The translations under genes were made by a program, and so were the position numbers. 64,000 bases of DNA, taken from contig NZ_NIPW01000008.1 in NCBI RefSeq assembly GCF_002196855.1, forward strand, positions 146,007 through 210,006. The letters are read 5' to 3'. Under the pieces are notes generated by a model. That model was not told the DNA's origin. It saw only the letters and a program-made list of their open reading frames with translations, and did no database searches. Shown piece by piece: positions 35,300-44,331 of the stretch (its first letter is position 1; each line of letters opens with the position of its first letter). Source of the DNA: Haematobacter genomosp. 1 (GTDB lineage: Bacteria > Pseudomonadota > Alphaproteobacteria > Rhodobacterales > Rhodobacteraceae).

Positions 35300-36184
35300 A
35301 TGACCAAGTATTGCCTGACCGTTGCCTGTCCGACCCGCCGCGGCATCGTCGCTGCCATCGCCACCTATCTGTCGGACAATGGTTGCAACATCACCGACAG
35401 TTCGCAGTTCGATGACGCACAGACGGAGCGGTTCTTCATGCGGGTGAGCTTCACCTCGCAGGAGGGCGCGAGCCTTGCTGCGCTGGAGGAGGGGTTTGCG
35501 CACACCGCACAGGCCTTTGCCATGACCGCGAAGTTCCACGACGAGGCCGAGCGCATGAAGGTGGTGATCATGGTGTCGCGCTTCGGGCATTGCCTGAACG
35601 ACCTGCTCTACCGATGGCGGATCGGGGCGCTGCCGATCGACATCGTGGCGGTGATCTCCAATCACATGGATTATCAGAAGGTGGTGGTGAACCACGATAT
35701 CCCCTTCTACTGCATCAAGGTCACCAGGGAGAACAAGCCCGAGGCCGAGGCGCAGCAGATGCGTATCGTGCGTGAAACGGGGGCGGAACTGATCGTGCTG
35801 GCCCGCTACATGCAGGTGCTGTCGGACGAGATGTGCAAGGTGATGTCGGGGCGGATCATCAACATCCACCACTCGTTCCTGCCGTCGTTCAAAGGCGCGA
35901 ACCCCTACAAGCAGGCCTATGAGCGCGGGGTGAAGCTGATCGGCGCCACCTCCCACTACGTCACCGCCGATCTCGACGAGGGTCCGATCATCGAGCAGGA
36001 CACCATTCGCGTGACTCATGCGCAGTCGCCTGAGGATTATGTCAGTCTGGGCCGGGATGTGGAGGCGCAGGTGCTGGCCCGAGCGATCCACGCCCATATT
36101 CATCGCCGTGTTTTCCTGAGCGGAAACAAGACGGTGGTCTTCGCCGCATCCCCCGGAAGCTATGCTTCGGAGCGGATGGGCTGA
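35300..36184 (+). CDS. purU: Formyltetrahydrofolate deformylase
   Basis: This 294-aa enzyme hydrolyses 10-formyl-THF to formate and THF, balancing one-carbon pools. It has an N-terminal ACT domain (residues ~1-80; 'CPTRRGIVAAIATYLSDNGC') and a formyltransferase-fold domain with the catalytic triad N188, H190 ('INIHHSFLP') and D224 ('VTADLDEGP'). The ATG at 35300 has GGAAG upstream; the longer frame reads through low-quality sequence. It is transcribed alone, with a stem-loop directly after the stop. The 230 bp before it contain short hairpins but no riboswitch I can name. Confidence 0.94.
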   Translation: MTKYCLTVACPTRRGIVAAIATYLSDNGCNITDSSQFDDAQTERFFMRVSFTSQEGASLAALEEGFAHTAQAFAMTAKFHDEAERMKVVIMVSRFGHCLNDLLYRWRIGALPIDIVAVISNHMDYQKVVVNHDIPFYCIKVTRENKPEAEAQQMRIVRETGAELIVLARYMQVLSDEMCKVMSGRIINIHHSFLPSFKGANPYKQAYERGVKLIGATSHYVTADLDEGPIIEQDTIRVTHAQSPEDYVSLGRDVEAQVLARAIHAHIHRRVFLSGNKTVVFAASPGSYASERMG

Positions 36185-36185
36185 T

Positions 36186-36228
36186 CGGCAGCACGCAGAT
36201 CCGAGGCTGACGATCCGCAGTGCTGCCG
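36186..36228 (+). terminator. Stem-loop terminator after purU
   Basis: CGGCAGCAC (36186-36194) pairs with the complementary arm GTGCTGCCG (36220-36228), and an inner GCAGATC/GATCCGC extends the stem. It begins 2 bp after the purU stop. No T-tract, but the stem is long and GC-rich. Confidence 0.6.
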
Positions 36229-36257
36229 GCCACCCGGCTTCTCCGTATCTTGGCGCT

Positions 36258-36413
36258 TGGCAGGCTGTGAGGAAGGCTTTTAGCATTGGAGCGGAAATCG
36301 GTCGCCATGCGAGGAAACCGGGCCGAAAATCTACATTTCGGGGCTTTCGTCACCCGATTATCCGATTTCCAAGCAAGGGCACGATACCTCTGAACCTTTC
36401 AGCAGCCTGTTAG
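36258..36413. mobile_element. MITE-like element, copy B (~156 bp)
   Basis: Related to copy A (21660-21809) but in the opposite orientation. Both ends are recognisable (TGGCAGGCTGTGAGGAAGG and TTTCAGCAGCCTGTTA), as are the internal blocks 'AAGGCTTTT' and 'TTGGAGCGGAAATCG'. The termini are more diverged from each other than in copy A, so this copy is probably older. No coding capacity. Confidence 0.62.
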
Positions 36414-36693
36414 TAACGCGGCCGGATTTGCCTGCGCGCCCGTGTGCCTGCGCCCGTGTGCAAGAGAGCGAGCGGCGACCCGAAGGACGCAGGGGCCACT
36501 AGCACAACCCGGATGTTGGGCCACCGCGCCGAGGGGTGGGTGCAAACCTGCACCGCGACATCCGCCGCAACGCCCGAAATCTGTTCGCTGATTGGTTCGG
36601 GGTCGTCCCGGAGGGGTCGGCGCGGTGATGCCTCCGCTCGCCGCAGATGATCGGCGGTCCGGCGTTCGCGTCATCAGGCCCGGGCCCTGCATT
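36414..36693. other. Non-coding stretch between MITE copy B and tetR
   Basis: With the MITE this makes a 509-bp gap after purU. No gene, RNA or further repeat recognised. Confidence 0.45.
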
Positions 36694-37245
36694 TCAGGGG
36701 CGCGCGAGCCCGGACAGGAAAACCTCCAGAAGCAGTTGGGACCGGGCGGGATCGGCCCCTGGTCCGTAGGACAATCCGATGAGGACACGCATGAGGTCTT
36801 CGGGCGTCACATCCGGGCGCATGGTGTCCGCCGCCACGGCGCGGGCGTGCAGAGCGGCGAGCGCCGACCGCATACGCGCTGATTGGTCTGAATAGAAAGG
36901 GGCGGCAGGGTCGATTACCGGCGCCAACGCGGCGATCATCCCCTTCTTGGTCGCCATCATGTCGAGCGCGGCTGTCATCCAGCGGCCCAGCCCTTCATCC
37001 GCCCGCATCGTCTCTGCCAACCGCACAAGCTCTTCCACCTCCCGCTCATAGACCGCCTGATAGAGAGATTCACGTGTGGGGAAGTGGCGATAGAGCGTGC
37101 CTATACCCAATCCGGCCCTGCGGGCGACGGCTTCGAGGCTCGCACCTTCGGCGCGGAAGACCTCGCGCGCGGCGCTGAGCAGACGCTCACGGTTGCGTAT
37201 CTGATCCGCGCGGGGTTTTCTTGCCTTCGGCTCACTCTCGCCCAT
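36694..37245 (-). CDS. TetR-family repressor of the molybdenum hydroxylase operon
   Basis: This 183-aa regulator has an N-terminal TetR helix-turn-helix ('ASLEAVARRAGLGIGTLYRHF', residues ~36-56) and an all-helical ligand domain. It is divergent from the three-gene molybdenum hydroxylase operon, with a 110-bp shared control region containing a perfect dyad (37277-37293) between promoter boxes. It likely represses that operon and itself until an aldehyde or heteroaromatic inducer binds (inference). Confidence 0.9.
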   Translation of the reverse strand: MGESEPKARKPRADQIRNRERLLSAAREVFRAEGASLEAVARRAGLGIGTLYRHFPTRESLYQAVYEREVEELVRLAETMRADEGLGRWMTAALDMMATKKGMIAALAPVIDPAAPFYSDQSARMRSALAALHARAVAADTMRPDVTPEDLMRVLIGLSYGPGADPARSQLLLEVFLSGLARP

Positions 37246-37269
37246 CTGTTACCCGTTGCCTCTTGCCCA

Positions 37270-37298
37270 TTGCAAAACGGAGGCACCCTCCGTATAAA
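37270..37298 (+). promoter_or_regulatory. Sigma-70 promoter with a TetR operator in its spacer
   Basis: TTGCAA (37270-37275) and TATAAA (37293-37298) are spaced by exactly 17 bp. The spacer is filled by the dyad ACGGAGG-CAC-CCTCCGT (37277-37293), a typical TetR-family operator shape. Binding there would block RNA polymerase. It lies ~58 bp before the first structural gene. Confidence 0.65.
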
Positions 37299-37355
37299 CA
37301 GATCATGGCATCGCGCCACCCCACTTCCCGACAGCTTACCGCCAGAGAGGGAAAG

Positions 37356-37853
37356 ATGACACAGAGCCTTCATCTCACCATAAACGGAATGGCGCAGACT
37401 ATCGCGCTCGACGATCCGCGCGTCACGCTGCTTGATCTCCTGCGGGAGCGGCTTGGTCTGACCGGCACCAAGAAGGGCTGCGATCGCGGCCAATGCGGGG
37501 CCTGCACGGTTCTCATTGACGGGCGACGGATGAACAGTTGCCTGAAACTCGCGCTGAGCTGCGAGGGCGCGGAAATCACCACGATAGAAGGGTTGGCCAC
37601 CGCAGACGGGCTGCACCCGGTTCAGGCGGCCTTCATCGAGGCTGACGGGTTCCAATGCGGCTACTGCACCCCCGGCCAGATCATGTCCGCCGTCGCTCTC
37701 ATCGCCGAAGCGGAGGCCGGGATGGATCCCGAGCGCGTGCGGGAAGGGATGAGCGGCAACATCTGTCGCTGCGCCGCCTATGCCGGGATCACCGAAGCGG
37801 TGCTGGACGCCACGCGGCAGCTTTCCGCGACCGCTGAAAGGAAATCCGCATGA
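37356..37853 (+). CDS. Molybdenum hydroxylase 2Fe-2S subunit (PaoA/YagT-like)
   Basis: This 165-aa subunit passes electrons between the molybdenum centre and FAD. Eight cysteines for two [2Fe-2S] clusters are in place: C42, C47, C50 and C62 ('GCDRGQCGAC', 'NSC') and C101, C104, C137 and C139 ('CGYCTPG', 'CRC'). Unlike E. coli PaoA it has no Tat signal, so the complex should be cytoplasmic. GAGAGGGAAAG precedes the ATG. It overlaps the FAD subunit by 4 bp. Confidence 0.93.
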   Translation: MTQSLHLTINGMAQTIALDDPRVTLLDLLRERLGLTGTKKGCDRGQCGACTVLIDGRRMNSCLKLALSCEGAEITTIEGLATADGLHPVQAAFIEADGFQCGYCTPGQIMSAVALIAEAEAGMDPERVREGMSGNICRCAAYAGITEAVLDATRQLSATAERKSA

Positions 37854-38881
37854 GACCCTTCGACTATAGTCGCGCCGCGACGCTGGAGGAGGCGATGGCC
37901 GCGGGGCCCGGCGCCGCACTTCTCGCCGGGGGCACCAATCTTCTCGACCTGATGAAGCTCGACGTGGCGCGGCCTTCCGCGCTCATTGACATCGGTGGAC
38001 TTCCTGGCCTGGACCGAGTGGAGGAGGCGGAGGGAGGCTTGCGGATCGGCGCGCTGGTGCCGAATGCCGATCTGGCCCGGAATGCCGCGGTGCTGGCGCG
38101 CTATCCCGCCGTGGCGGAGGCGGTTCTGTCGGGTGCGTCCGGCCAGCTCCGCAATGCCGCGACGACCGGCGGCAACGTGATGCAGGAGACGCGGTGCAGC
38201 TATTTTCAGGACGTGTTATCCCCCTGCAACCGGCGGGAGCCGGGGACGGGTTGCGGCGCCCTTGGTGGCGTGACGCGGAACCATGCCATTCTCGGCTGGA
38301 CCGAGGGCTGTATCGCTACCCACCCCTCCGATCTCTGTGTGGCGCTTGCCGCCTATGATGCGGTGGTCGAGATCGCCGGACCGACAGGCAGGCGCGAGGT
38401 GCCGATGGAGACCTTTCACCCGCTCCCCGATGCGGAGGGGGCCGGCCCGCCACCACTGGCGCGGGGAGAGGTCATCACGCATATCCGTCTGCCTGACTCC
38501 GGCGCGCTAGCCCGTCACGCCCGGTATGTAAAACTCCGGGAGCGCACATCCTTTGCCTTCGCCATCGTATCGGCCGCTGCCGCTCTGGATGTGCGGGACG
38601 GCCGGATCATGGCAGCTCGGCTGGCGCTTGGCGGGGTTGCGGCCCGGCCATGGCGCTGCCGGGAGGCGGAGGAGGCGCTGAAAGGTGCTGCTCCGGGAGA
38701 AGATGCCTTTGCCGCCGCGGTTGCCCTTTCTTTGGCAAATGCAGCACCCTCGGGCGATAATGCGGCCAAGATCCCGCTGGCAGGGCGGATCGCAGTCCTC
38801 GCGCTCAACCGTGCCGCCCTGGGAACGCCCGACCGGCTTCCCGCCCTTCCGGCCTCCGTTTTTGAAGGAGATGTCTCATGA
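37850..38881 (+). CDS. Molybdenum hydroxylase FAD subunit (PaoB/YagS-like)
   Basis: This 343-aa subunit has the FAD-binding 'LLAGGTNLLDLMK' and 'TTGGNVMQETRC' motifs. A cysteine-rich insert 'CSYFQDVLSPCNRREPGTGC' matches the region that holds an extra [4Fe-4S] cluster in PaoB-type proteins. That groups the enzyme with PaoABC aldehyde oxidoreductases rather than classical xanthine dehydrogenases. It overlaps both neighbours by 4 bp. Confidence 0.92.
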   Translation: MRPFDYSRAATLEEAMAAGPGAALLAGGTNLLDLMKLDVARPSALIDIGGLPGLDRVEEAEGGLRIGALVPNADLARNAAVLARYPAVAEAVLSGASGQLRNAATTGGNVMQETRCSYFQDVLSPCNRREPGTGCGALGGVTRNHAILGWTEGCIATHPSDLCVALAAYDAVVEIAGPTGRREVPMETFHPLPDAEGAGPPPLARGEVITHIRLPDSGALARHARYVKLRERTSFAFAIVSAAAALDVRDGRIMAARLALGGVAARPWRCREAEEALKGAAPGEDAFAAAVALSLANAAPSGDNAAKIPLAGRIAVLALNRAALGTPDRLPALPASVFEGDVS

Positions 38882-41121
38882 CCGACGTGCTTCCCATGCA
38901 GGGCCATGTGCGGCTCGGTTCCAACGCGGGTCAGTCGATGACGCGCCGGGACGGTATGCTGAAAGTCACGGGCCGCGCGCCCTATGCCGCTGACCGGCAG
39001 CCCGAGGGGCTGCTTCACGCGGTGGTCGCCATTGCGGGTATTGCGCGGGGTCGCGTCACACGGCTGGATACCGAAGCGGCCGAAGCGCATCCGCGCGTGG
39101 TCAAGGTTTATACCCCCCGGAACCGTCCGCCGCTGGCCAAGGGCCCTGACGAGAAAATTCACGGTTTCGCCTGGCGTATGGAAGCCCTGCAGGACGACAG
39201 CGTGCGCTACGCCGGGCAGCCCATCGCGCTGGTGGTCGCAGAGACGCTCGAAGCCGCGATGGAAGGTGCGCGGCTTCTGAACCCCTCCTATGAAGCCCAG
39301 CCGCCCCGTATGGGTCTGGATGGCGGCGTTCCCTATACGCCGAAAACCGTCGGCATCGGCGGCGAGCCAAGCCGCGAAGCAGGCGATATGGAGGCCGAAC
39401 GGGCGCAGGCGCCGCGGCGTTTCGAAACCACGGTGGAAACTCCGGCGCAGTATCACAACGCCATGGAACCGCATGCGATCACCGCCGAGTGGAAAGGCGA
39501 CCGGTTGGAGATCGACACGCCGAACCAGGCGATCGGATTGGCAAAGATCAGCTTCGCGACCTATCTCGGGATCGATCCCGGCAATATCCTGATCCGCAGC
39601 CCGTTTCTGGGCGGCGGCTTCGGCTCCAAGGCGATCCTTTTCGGCGCGCAGCTTCTGACGGTTCTGGCGGCGAATGATCTGGATCGCCCGGTGAAGCTCG
39701 CGCTGCGCAGGGATCAGATGTATGGTCCCGTCGGGCACCGGCCTGCCACCCGGCAGACGGTGCGGCTCGATCTGGATGACGCAGGGGATATCCGGGCGCT
39801 GGAGCACCACACCGTTTCGGTTGGCTCGGCGTTTGACGACTTTCTGGAGAGCGCGTCCAACGCCTCTCACAGCGTCTATGCCACGCGGGCGCTGCGGACG
39901 ACCCATGGTGGGGTTAGGGCGGATACCGGCACTCCGGGGCCGATGCGCGCGCCGGGGGAGGCCTCTGGTTCGGCAGCGCTGGAGGTGGCGGTGGATACGG
40001 CAGCGTTTGCGATGGGCATGGATCCGCTGGCCTTCCGCCTGAAGAATTATGCAGAGACAGACCCGGCTTCCGGCCTGCCTTTCTCCTCCAAGGCACTCCG
40101 GGAATGCTATGCCCGCGCGGCCGAGGCTTTCGGGTGGGAAGGGCGTCCCTTGCACCCCCGGCAGATGCGTGAGGGGCGGTTGCTGAAGGGCTGGGGCATG
40201 GGCACCGCGCAGTTTCCCTGTCCGATGTTTCAGGCCGCGGCGCACGCGACACTGCACGCCGACGGGAGCGCCGTCGTTGAGACCTCTGCCGCGGATATGG
40301 GGCAGGGCGCATGGACGGCTCTGGCGCAGATTGCCGCGGACGGGCTGGGAATAGATATCGCCCGGCTGGAGTTCCGCTCCGGTCAGTCCGATCTGCCGGA
40401 TGCGGGCGTGGCCGGGGGATCGGGGCATACCGCGACGGCAGGCACCGCGCTGTTCAACGCCGGAGCCGATGTCGTGCGCCAGCTCGCCGATCTGGCCGTG
40501 CAGGATCCGGCATCGCCGCTCTTCGGTGCGAGCAATGCCGGGGTGACCGCGCGCGACGGGCGGCTGTGGCGGAACGACGATGATGGCCGCAGCGAGGCCT
40601 ATGAGGACATCCTCGCCCGGGCGGGGCTGGATCTGCTGCGCGGCAGCGGATCGGGCAAGCGGGATGCCTCGGTCGGTGAGGCGCGTGCGATGTTTTCCCA
40701 CGGCGGGGTATTCGCAGAGGTGCTGGTCGATCCCGATCTGGGGCAGGTGCGTGTCAGCCGGCTGATCGGAGCATTTGCGGCAGGCCGCATCATCAATCCG
40801 CGCCTCGCCCGCAGCCAGCTTCTGGGCGGCATGATCTGGGGTATCGGGTTTGCCTTGCAGGAGGAAGCGATCCACGATCCCCGCACGGGGCGGTTCACGA
40901 ATGCCGACCTTGCCGGATATCATGTGCCGGTGAATGCCGATGCGCCGTTCGTGGAAGCGATGACCGTGCATGAGGACGACCCCTTCGTGAATGCACTCGG
41001 CATCAAGGGGGTGGGGGAAATCGGCGTGACAGGCACCGTGGGCGCAATTGCCAATGCGGTATGGCACGCGACCGGCGTTCGGCCTGCCAGCTTCCCGATC
41101 CACCCGGAGAGCCTGATCTGA
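38878..41121 (+). CDS. Molybdenum hydroxylase catalytic subunit (PaoC/YagR-like)
   Basis: This 747-aa subunit binds the molybdopterin cofactor. 'FLGGGFGSKAI', 'MRAPGEASG' and 'ADMGQGAWTA' line the cofactor site, and the active-site glutamate is in 'GIKGVGEIG' near the C-terminus. It hydroxylates an aldehyde (or heteroaromatic ring) with water as oxygen source. No dedicated cofactor chaperone (PaoD/XdhC type) is adjacent, so one must be supplied from elsewhere. A GC-rich terminator follows at 41284. Confidence 0.93.
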   Translation: MTDVLPMQGHVRLGSNAGQSMTRRDGMLKVTGRAPYAADRQPEGLLHAVVAIAGIARGRVTRLDTEAAEAHPRVVKVYTPRNRPPLAKGPDEKIHGFAWRMEALQDDSVRYAGQPIALVVAETLEAAMEGARLLNPSYEAQPPRMGLDGGVPYTPKTVGIGGEPSREAGDMEAERAQAPRRFETTVETPAQYHNAMEPHAITAEWKGDRLEIDTPNQAIGLAKISFATYLGIDPGNILIRSPFLGGGFGSKAILFGAQLLTVLAANDLDRPVKLALRRDQMYGPVGHRPATRQTVRLDLDDAGDIRALEHHTVSVGSAFDDFLESASNASHSVYATRALRTTHGGVRADTGTPGPMRAPGEASGSAALEVAVDTAAFAMGMDPLAFRLKNYAETDPASGLPFSSKALRECYARAAEAFGWEGRPLHPRQMREGRLLKGWGMGTAQFPCPMFQAAAHATLHADGSAVVETSAADMGQGAWTALAQIAADGLGIDIARLEFRSGQSDLPDAGVAGGSGHTATAGTALFNAGADVVRQLADLAVQDPASPLFGASNAGVTARDGRLWRNDDDGRSEAYEDILARAGLDLLRGSGSGKRDASVGEARAMFSHGGVFAEVLVDPDLGQVRVSRLIGAFAAGRIINPRLARSQLLGGMIWGIGFALQEEAIHDPRTGRFTNADLAGYHVPVNADAPFVEAMTVHEDDPFVNALGIKGVGEIGVTGTVGAIANAVWHATGVRPASFPIHPESLI

Positions 41122-41283
41122 CGCGATCGTGAGCTTGCGTTATGAGTTATGCATCTGCAGCAAGTCAGGCTTGCTCAGGCGGTCACTTGCAATCCGCAAG
41201 CGGATCGACGAAATAAGTCCCACAGCGCTTCGGCGCTAAGGGTTTCCCAAGGCTCACTCCTCCTCCCCGAGCCTCGGAAAATG

Positions 41284-41317
41284 GCGGCGACCCCCTCCTC
41301 CTCCCTGGGGTCGCCGC
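41284..41317. terminator. Terminator hairpin between convergent operons
   Basis: GCGGCGACCCC (41284-41294) and GGGGTCGCCGC (41307-41317) form a perfect 11-bp stem with a 12-base loop, followed by a pyrimidine-rich run. It separates the molybdenum hydroxylase operon from the convergent P1 peptidase operon. Confidence 0.7.
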
Positions 41318-41414
41318 TTCCCTCCCTCTCCCCGATACATCTTGTGCCAGAGCCGCGCCGTCCCACATCCGGCGTGTCAGCGGACATCCGGCACGCCGTC
41401 GGCCATCTGGCGCG

Positions 41415-42461
41415 TCAGCGAAGGTCTGCGCCGCGGCCCTGATCTGCGAGCCATTGGCCAAGCGAGGGCAGCCAGGCGCCGTCTCGTCCCACAAGCGGTT
41501 CGGCGGCGGTCAGCGCATTCAGCACAGCCTCCTCCGTCGCCTCGGCGGCAGCACGGAAGGCGAGATCGATCTGCTCCTCCGCCAGGACGCGGGGCGAGAA
41601 GAAGGCAGGGCCATCATGTGGCACGGGGTCCGCCGTGGTGAAGGCCAGCGCAATATCGCCGCTGCCATTGCCCCAGAAGCTGCCCAGCCGTGCGAGCCCC
41701 GCTCCCGCCCGGCGGGCGATCCGGGTGAGCTGACGGCTTTCCAGCGGCAGATCGGTTGCCAGCAGGATGATGACAGAGCCCCGCTCCGGCGTGGCAGGTA
41801 TCATCCCCTCGGGCCGCGGGCGCCGCCCGTCCGGCAGGACAAGATCGCCGGCATTGCCGAAATTGGCCTGCACCAGCGCGCCCAGAGTGAAGCGCTCTCC
41901 CCCGACCTCCATCACGCGAGATGAAGTTCCTGTTCCGCCCTTGAAGCCGAAGGCGGTCATGCCGGTGCCGCAGCCGACGGATCCCTGTTCCACCGGCCCG
42001 CTCTGCGCGGCATCCAGAGCGGCCTCGGCATCCGCTTCCGTCACGGCCAGCGCCCGGATATCGGAAAGCACCCCGTCATTGCATTCGCACACCACCGCGT
42101 TGACGGTCGATGTCTCCCGCCCGATAGCAGGATCGGCGGCCAGCGCCCGCCGGATCAAAGCGGTTGTGCAGGCGCCCACGGCAAAGGTGTTCGTCAGCAG
42201 GACGGGGCTTTCCAAGGTGCCCAGCTCCTCCACCTGAACCAGCCCTGCCGACTTGCCGAAACCGTTGATGACCGCGACCCCCGCGCGAAGCTTCTGACGG
42301 AACATGTCACCAGGATGCGGAACGACCGCCGTCACACCCGTATTGATCTGCCCGTGGCGGATCGTCCTGTGTCCGACCATGACCCCCGACACATCGGTGA
42401 TGGCGTTGAGCGGGCCGGGGGGAAGAATACCGGGGACGATCCCGAAATCACGGATGAGCAT
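41415..42461 (-). CDS. P1-family (S58) peptidase, DmpA-like aminopeptidase
   Basis: This 348-aa self-processing peptidase belongs to the DmpA/BapA family. The autocleavage region is visible as 'FKGGTGTSSR' (residues 173-182), preceded by 'GSVGCGTGM'; cleavage before the nucleophile would yield alpha and beta chains. 'ITDVSGVMVGH' and 'VAVINGFGK' are also family marks. Members release N-terminal L- or D-amino acids or cut beta-peptides. It is the last gene in an operon with a D-amino-acid transaminase and an amino-acid ABC transporter, which suggests peptides or amides with D- or unusual residues as substrates (inference). Confidence 0.9.
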   Translation of the reverse strand: MLIRDFGIVPGILPPGPLNAITDVSGVMVGHRTIRHGQINTGVTAVVPHPGDMFRQKLRAGVAVINGFGKSAGLVQVEELGTLESPVLLTNTFAVGACTTALIRRALAADPAIGRETSTVNAVVCECNDGVLSDIRALAVTEADAEAALDAAQSGPVEQGSVGCGTGMTAFGFKGGTGTSSRVMEVGGERFTLGALVQANFGNAGDLVLPDGRRPRPEGMIPATPERGSVIILLATDLPLESRQLTRIARRAGAGLARLGSFWGNGSGDIALAFTTADPVPHDGPAFFSPRVLAEEQIDLAFRAAAEATEEAVLNALTAAEPLVGRDGAWLPSLGQWLADQGRGADLR

Positions 42462-42470
42462 CGGAGCCTC

Positions 42471-43214
42471 TCAGAGACGACCCGCCTCGATCAACCGCTT
42501 CAGGAAGGCCTGTGTCCTCTCCCCCTGCGGCGCGCCGAAGATCTGATCTGGCGGACCCTGTTCATAGACCTTGCCGTTCTGGAGGAAGCAGATGCGGTCC
42601 GCAACCTCCCGCGCGAAGCCCATCTCATGTGTAGCGAGCACCATGGTCATCCCCCGCTCCGCCAGATCGCGCACGATGTCCAGCACCTCCGCCACCAGCT
42701 CCGGGTCGAGCGCCGAAGTGATCTCGTCCAGCAGCAGCAGCATGGGATCCATCATCAGCGCGCGCACGATCGCGACCCGCTGCTGTTGGCCGCCGGAAAG
42801 CCGGTCGGGATAATCCTTCGCCTTGTGAGCAAGCCCGATCCGGTCCAGCAGCATCATCGCCTTTTCCTCCGCCACGCTGCGGGAGAGGCCCAGCACCTTG
42901 ACCGGAGCAAGGGTGGCGTTTTGCAGGACCGTCATGTGCGGAAACAGGTTGTAGCCCTGAAAGACGATGCCGATCTCGCGCCGGAGCGCATCCAGATCGA
43001 CGCCCGGCCCGGTGATCCGCTCGCCATGAATGCGGATCTCGCCTTCGTTGATCTCCTCCAGCCTGTTGATGCAACGGAGGAGGGTTGATTTCCCACAGCC
43101 GGATGGCCCGATCAGGCAGACGACCTCGTGCTCGCCCACGTCGAGCGTCATGCCGGAGAGGACCTCCATCTGGCCGTAGCGTTTCACTGCATGGTCGATT
43201 TCGACAAGTGCCAT
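42471..43214 (-). CDS. Polar amino-acid ABC transporter ATP-binding protein (GlnQ-like)
   Basis: This 247-aa ATPase has Walker A 'GPSGCGKSTLLRCI', Q-loop 'VFQGYNLFPHM', signature 'LSGGQQQRVAIVRAL', Walker B 'LLLLDEITSALD' (Ile in place of Pro, as often in GlnQ-type proteins) and 'VLATHEM'. It follows the permease by 3 bp and energises amino-acid uptake. Confidence 0.93.
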   Translation of the reverse strand: MALVEIDHAVKRYGQMEVLSGMTLDVGEHEVVCLIGPSGCGKSTLLRCINRLEEINEGEIRIHGERITGPGVDLDALRREIGIVFQGYNLFPHMTVLQNATLAPVKVLGLSRSVAEEKAMMLLDRIGLAHKAKDYPDRLSGGQQQRVAIVRALMMDPMLLLLDEITSALDPELVAEVLDIVRDLAERGMTMVLATHEMGFAREVADRICFLQNGKVYEQGPPDQIFGAPQGERTQAFLKRLIEAGRL

Positions 43215-43217
43215 GGA

Positions 43218-44327
43218 TCAGCCCCCCGAACGGATACGTCGCCGGTCGCGCTCCGTCAGCTTGTCGACGAGCCGGGCCTGCGGAATGGTGATGAGGATGA
43301 AAAGGATCGCCACTGTCGTCACGGCGGAGAGGTTGAAGTTGTTCGCGGCTATGATCTTGGACTGGTTGAAGGCGTCGATCGTGCCGATGATTGCGACGAG
43401 CGCGGTGTCCTTCTGCAGGCTGATGCAGTTGTTCATCAGCGGTGGCACGATGCCCCGCAGCGCCTGCGGGATCACCACATAGCGCATGGTGCGCGCATGG
43501 GAGAGCCCGAGCGAGCGGGCGGCTGCGATCTGGCTTTGGTGCACGCTCTCGATGCCCGCCCGGTAAACCTCCGAGGTATAGGCCCCGTAGGTCAGCGTCA
43601 GCGCGATGATCGCGTAGGAGGTGGAGGACAGGTTGGAAAGAACAGGCAGGTTGGTCAGCGGCAGGCCGAAGCCGATCAGATAGATGGTGATGATCGCGGG
43701 CAGCCCGCGAAACAGATCGCCATAGATGATGGCGAGCGTACGGATGGGCTTTCCCGCCTCTCCCGGCAGCGTTCTGGCGATGGCGACCGCAAGCGACCAG
43801 ATCAGGATCAGCACCCAGGAGACGGAGAAGATGACGATATTCGTCCAGAAGGCGGCGAGGATCTTGCCGGCCGAGGCAGCGATAAGCGACAGGTCGAAGA
43901 ACGTCCGGCTGACAGCCGCATCGTTGACCGTAAGAAACCATGCCCCGGCGGTCAGGATCAGGAGCGCGCCCGCATAGGACATGGCCCGGAACCCGAGATC
44001 GGAGGCCAGCGCCCCGAAGGCCCGTGCAGTCGTGGGTTCCGCCGCCCGGCCCGCAGCGCGTGCCGTCGCGACCGCCCGGCCGCCGATCCAGACCACATAG
44101 GCCGCGAGTGCCAGGCACAGCGCCCCGACCAGCGTCACCGGGAGCGTTTTCCACCCCTGGGAGACGAGGTATCCGCCGATGTGCTGCACCGAAATCGCCA
44201 CGATCGCGAAGGTGAGCATTCCGACGGCAAGCCCGGTGGCGGCGCGGCCCATATGGGTGCGGATGCGGTTCCGGGCGCGCCATTCGGCGGCGCGCCCCTC
44301 GTTGCCGTGTTCCTCGACCACGGTCAT
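43218..44327 (-). CDS. Polar amino-acid ABC transporter permease (HisMQ-type)
   Basis: This 369-aa membrane protein has the His/Glu/Gln/Arg/opine permease pattern in its C-terminal half ('IYGDLFRGLPAIITIYLIGF', 'EVYRAGIESVHQSQIAAARS', then 'LGLSHARTMRYVVIPQALR'). The N-terminal ~150 residues add extra helices, so it is longer than GlnP and resembles the AapM/BztC type. ATG at 44327 lies 4 bp after the binding-protein stop. Only one permease gene is present, so it probably works as a homodimer. Confidence 0.9.
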   Translation of the reverse strand: MTVVEEHGNEGRAAEWRARNRIRTHMGRAATGLAVGMLTFAIVAISVQHIGGYLVSQGWKTLPVTLVGALCLALAAYVVWIGGRAVATARAAGRAAEPTTARAFGALASDLGFRAMSYAGALLILTAGAWFLTVNDAAVSRTFFDLSLIAASAGKILAAFWTNIVIFSVSWVLILIWSLAVAIARTLPGEAGKPIRTLAIIYGDLFRGLPAIITIYLIGFGLPLTNLPVLSNLSSTSYAIIALTLTYGAYTSEVYRAGIESVHQSQIAAARSLGLSHARTMRYVVIPQALRGIVPPLMNNCISLQKDTALVAIIGTIDAFNQSKIIAANNFNLSAVTTVAILFILITIPQARLVDKLTERDRRRIRSGG

Positions 44328-44331
44328 CGGC

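Noticed and set aside
38515..41103. Long open frame antisense to the molybdenum hydroxylase catalytic subunit
   Set aside because: The plus-strand gene has every expected cofactor motif; the antisense product has none.
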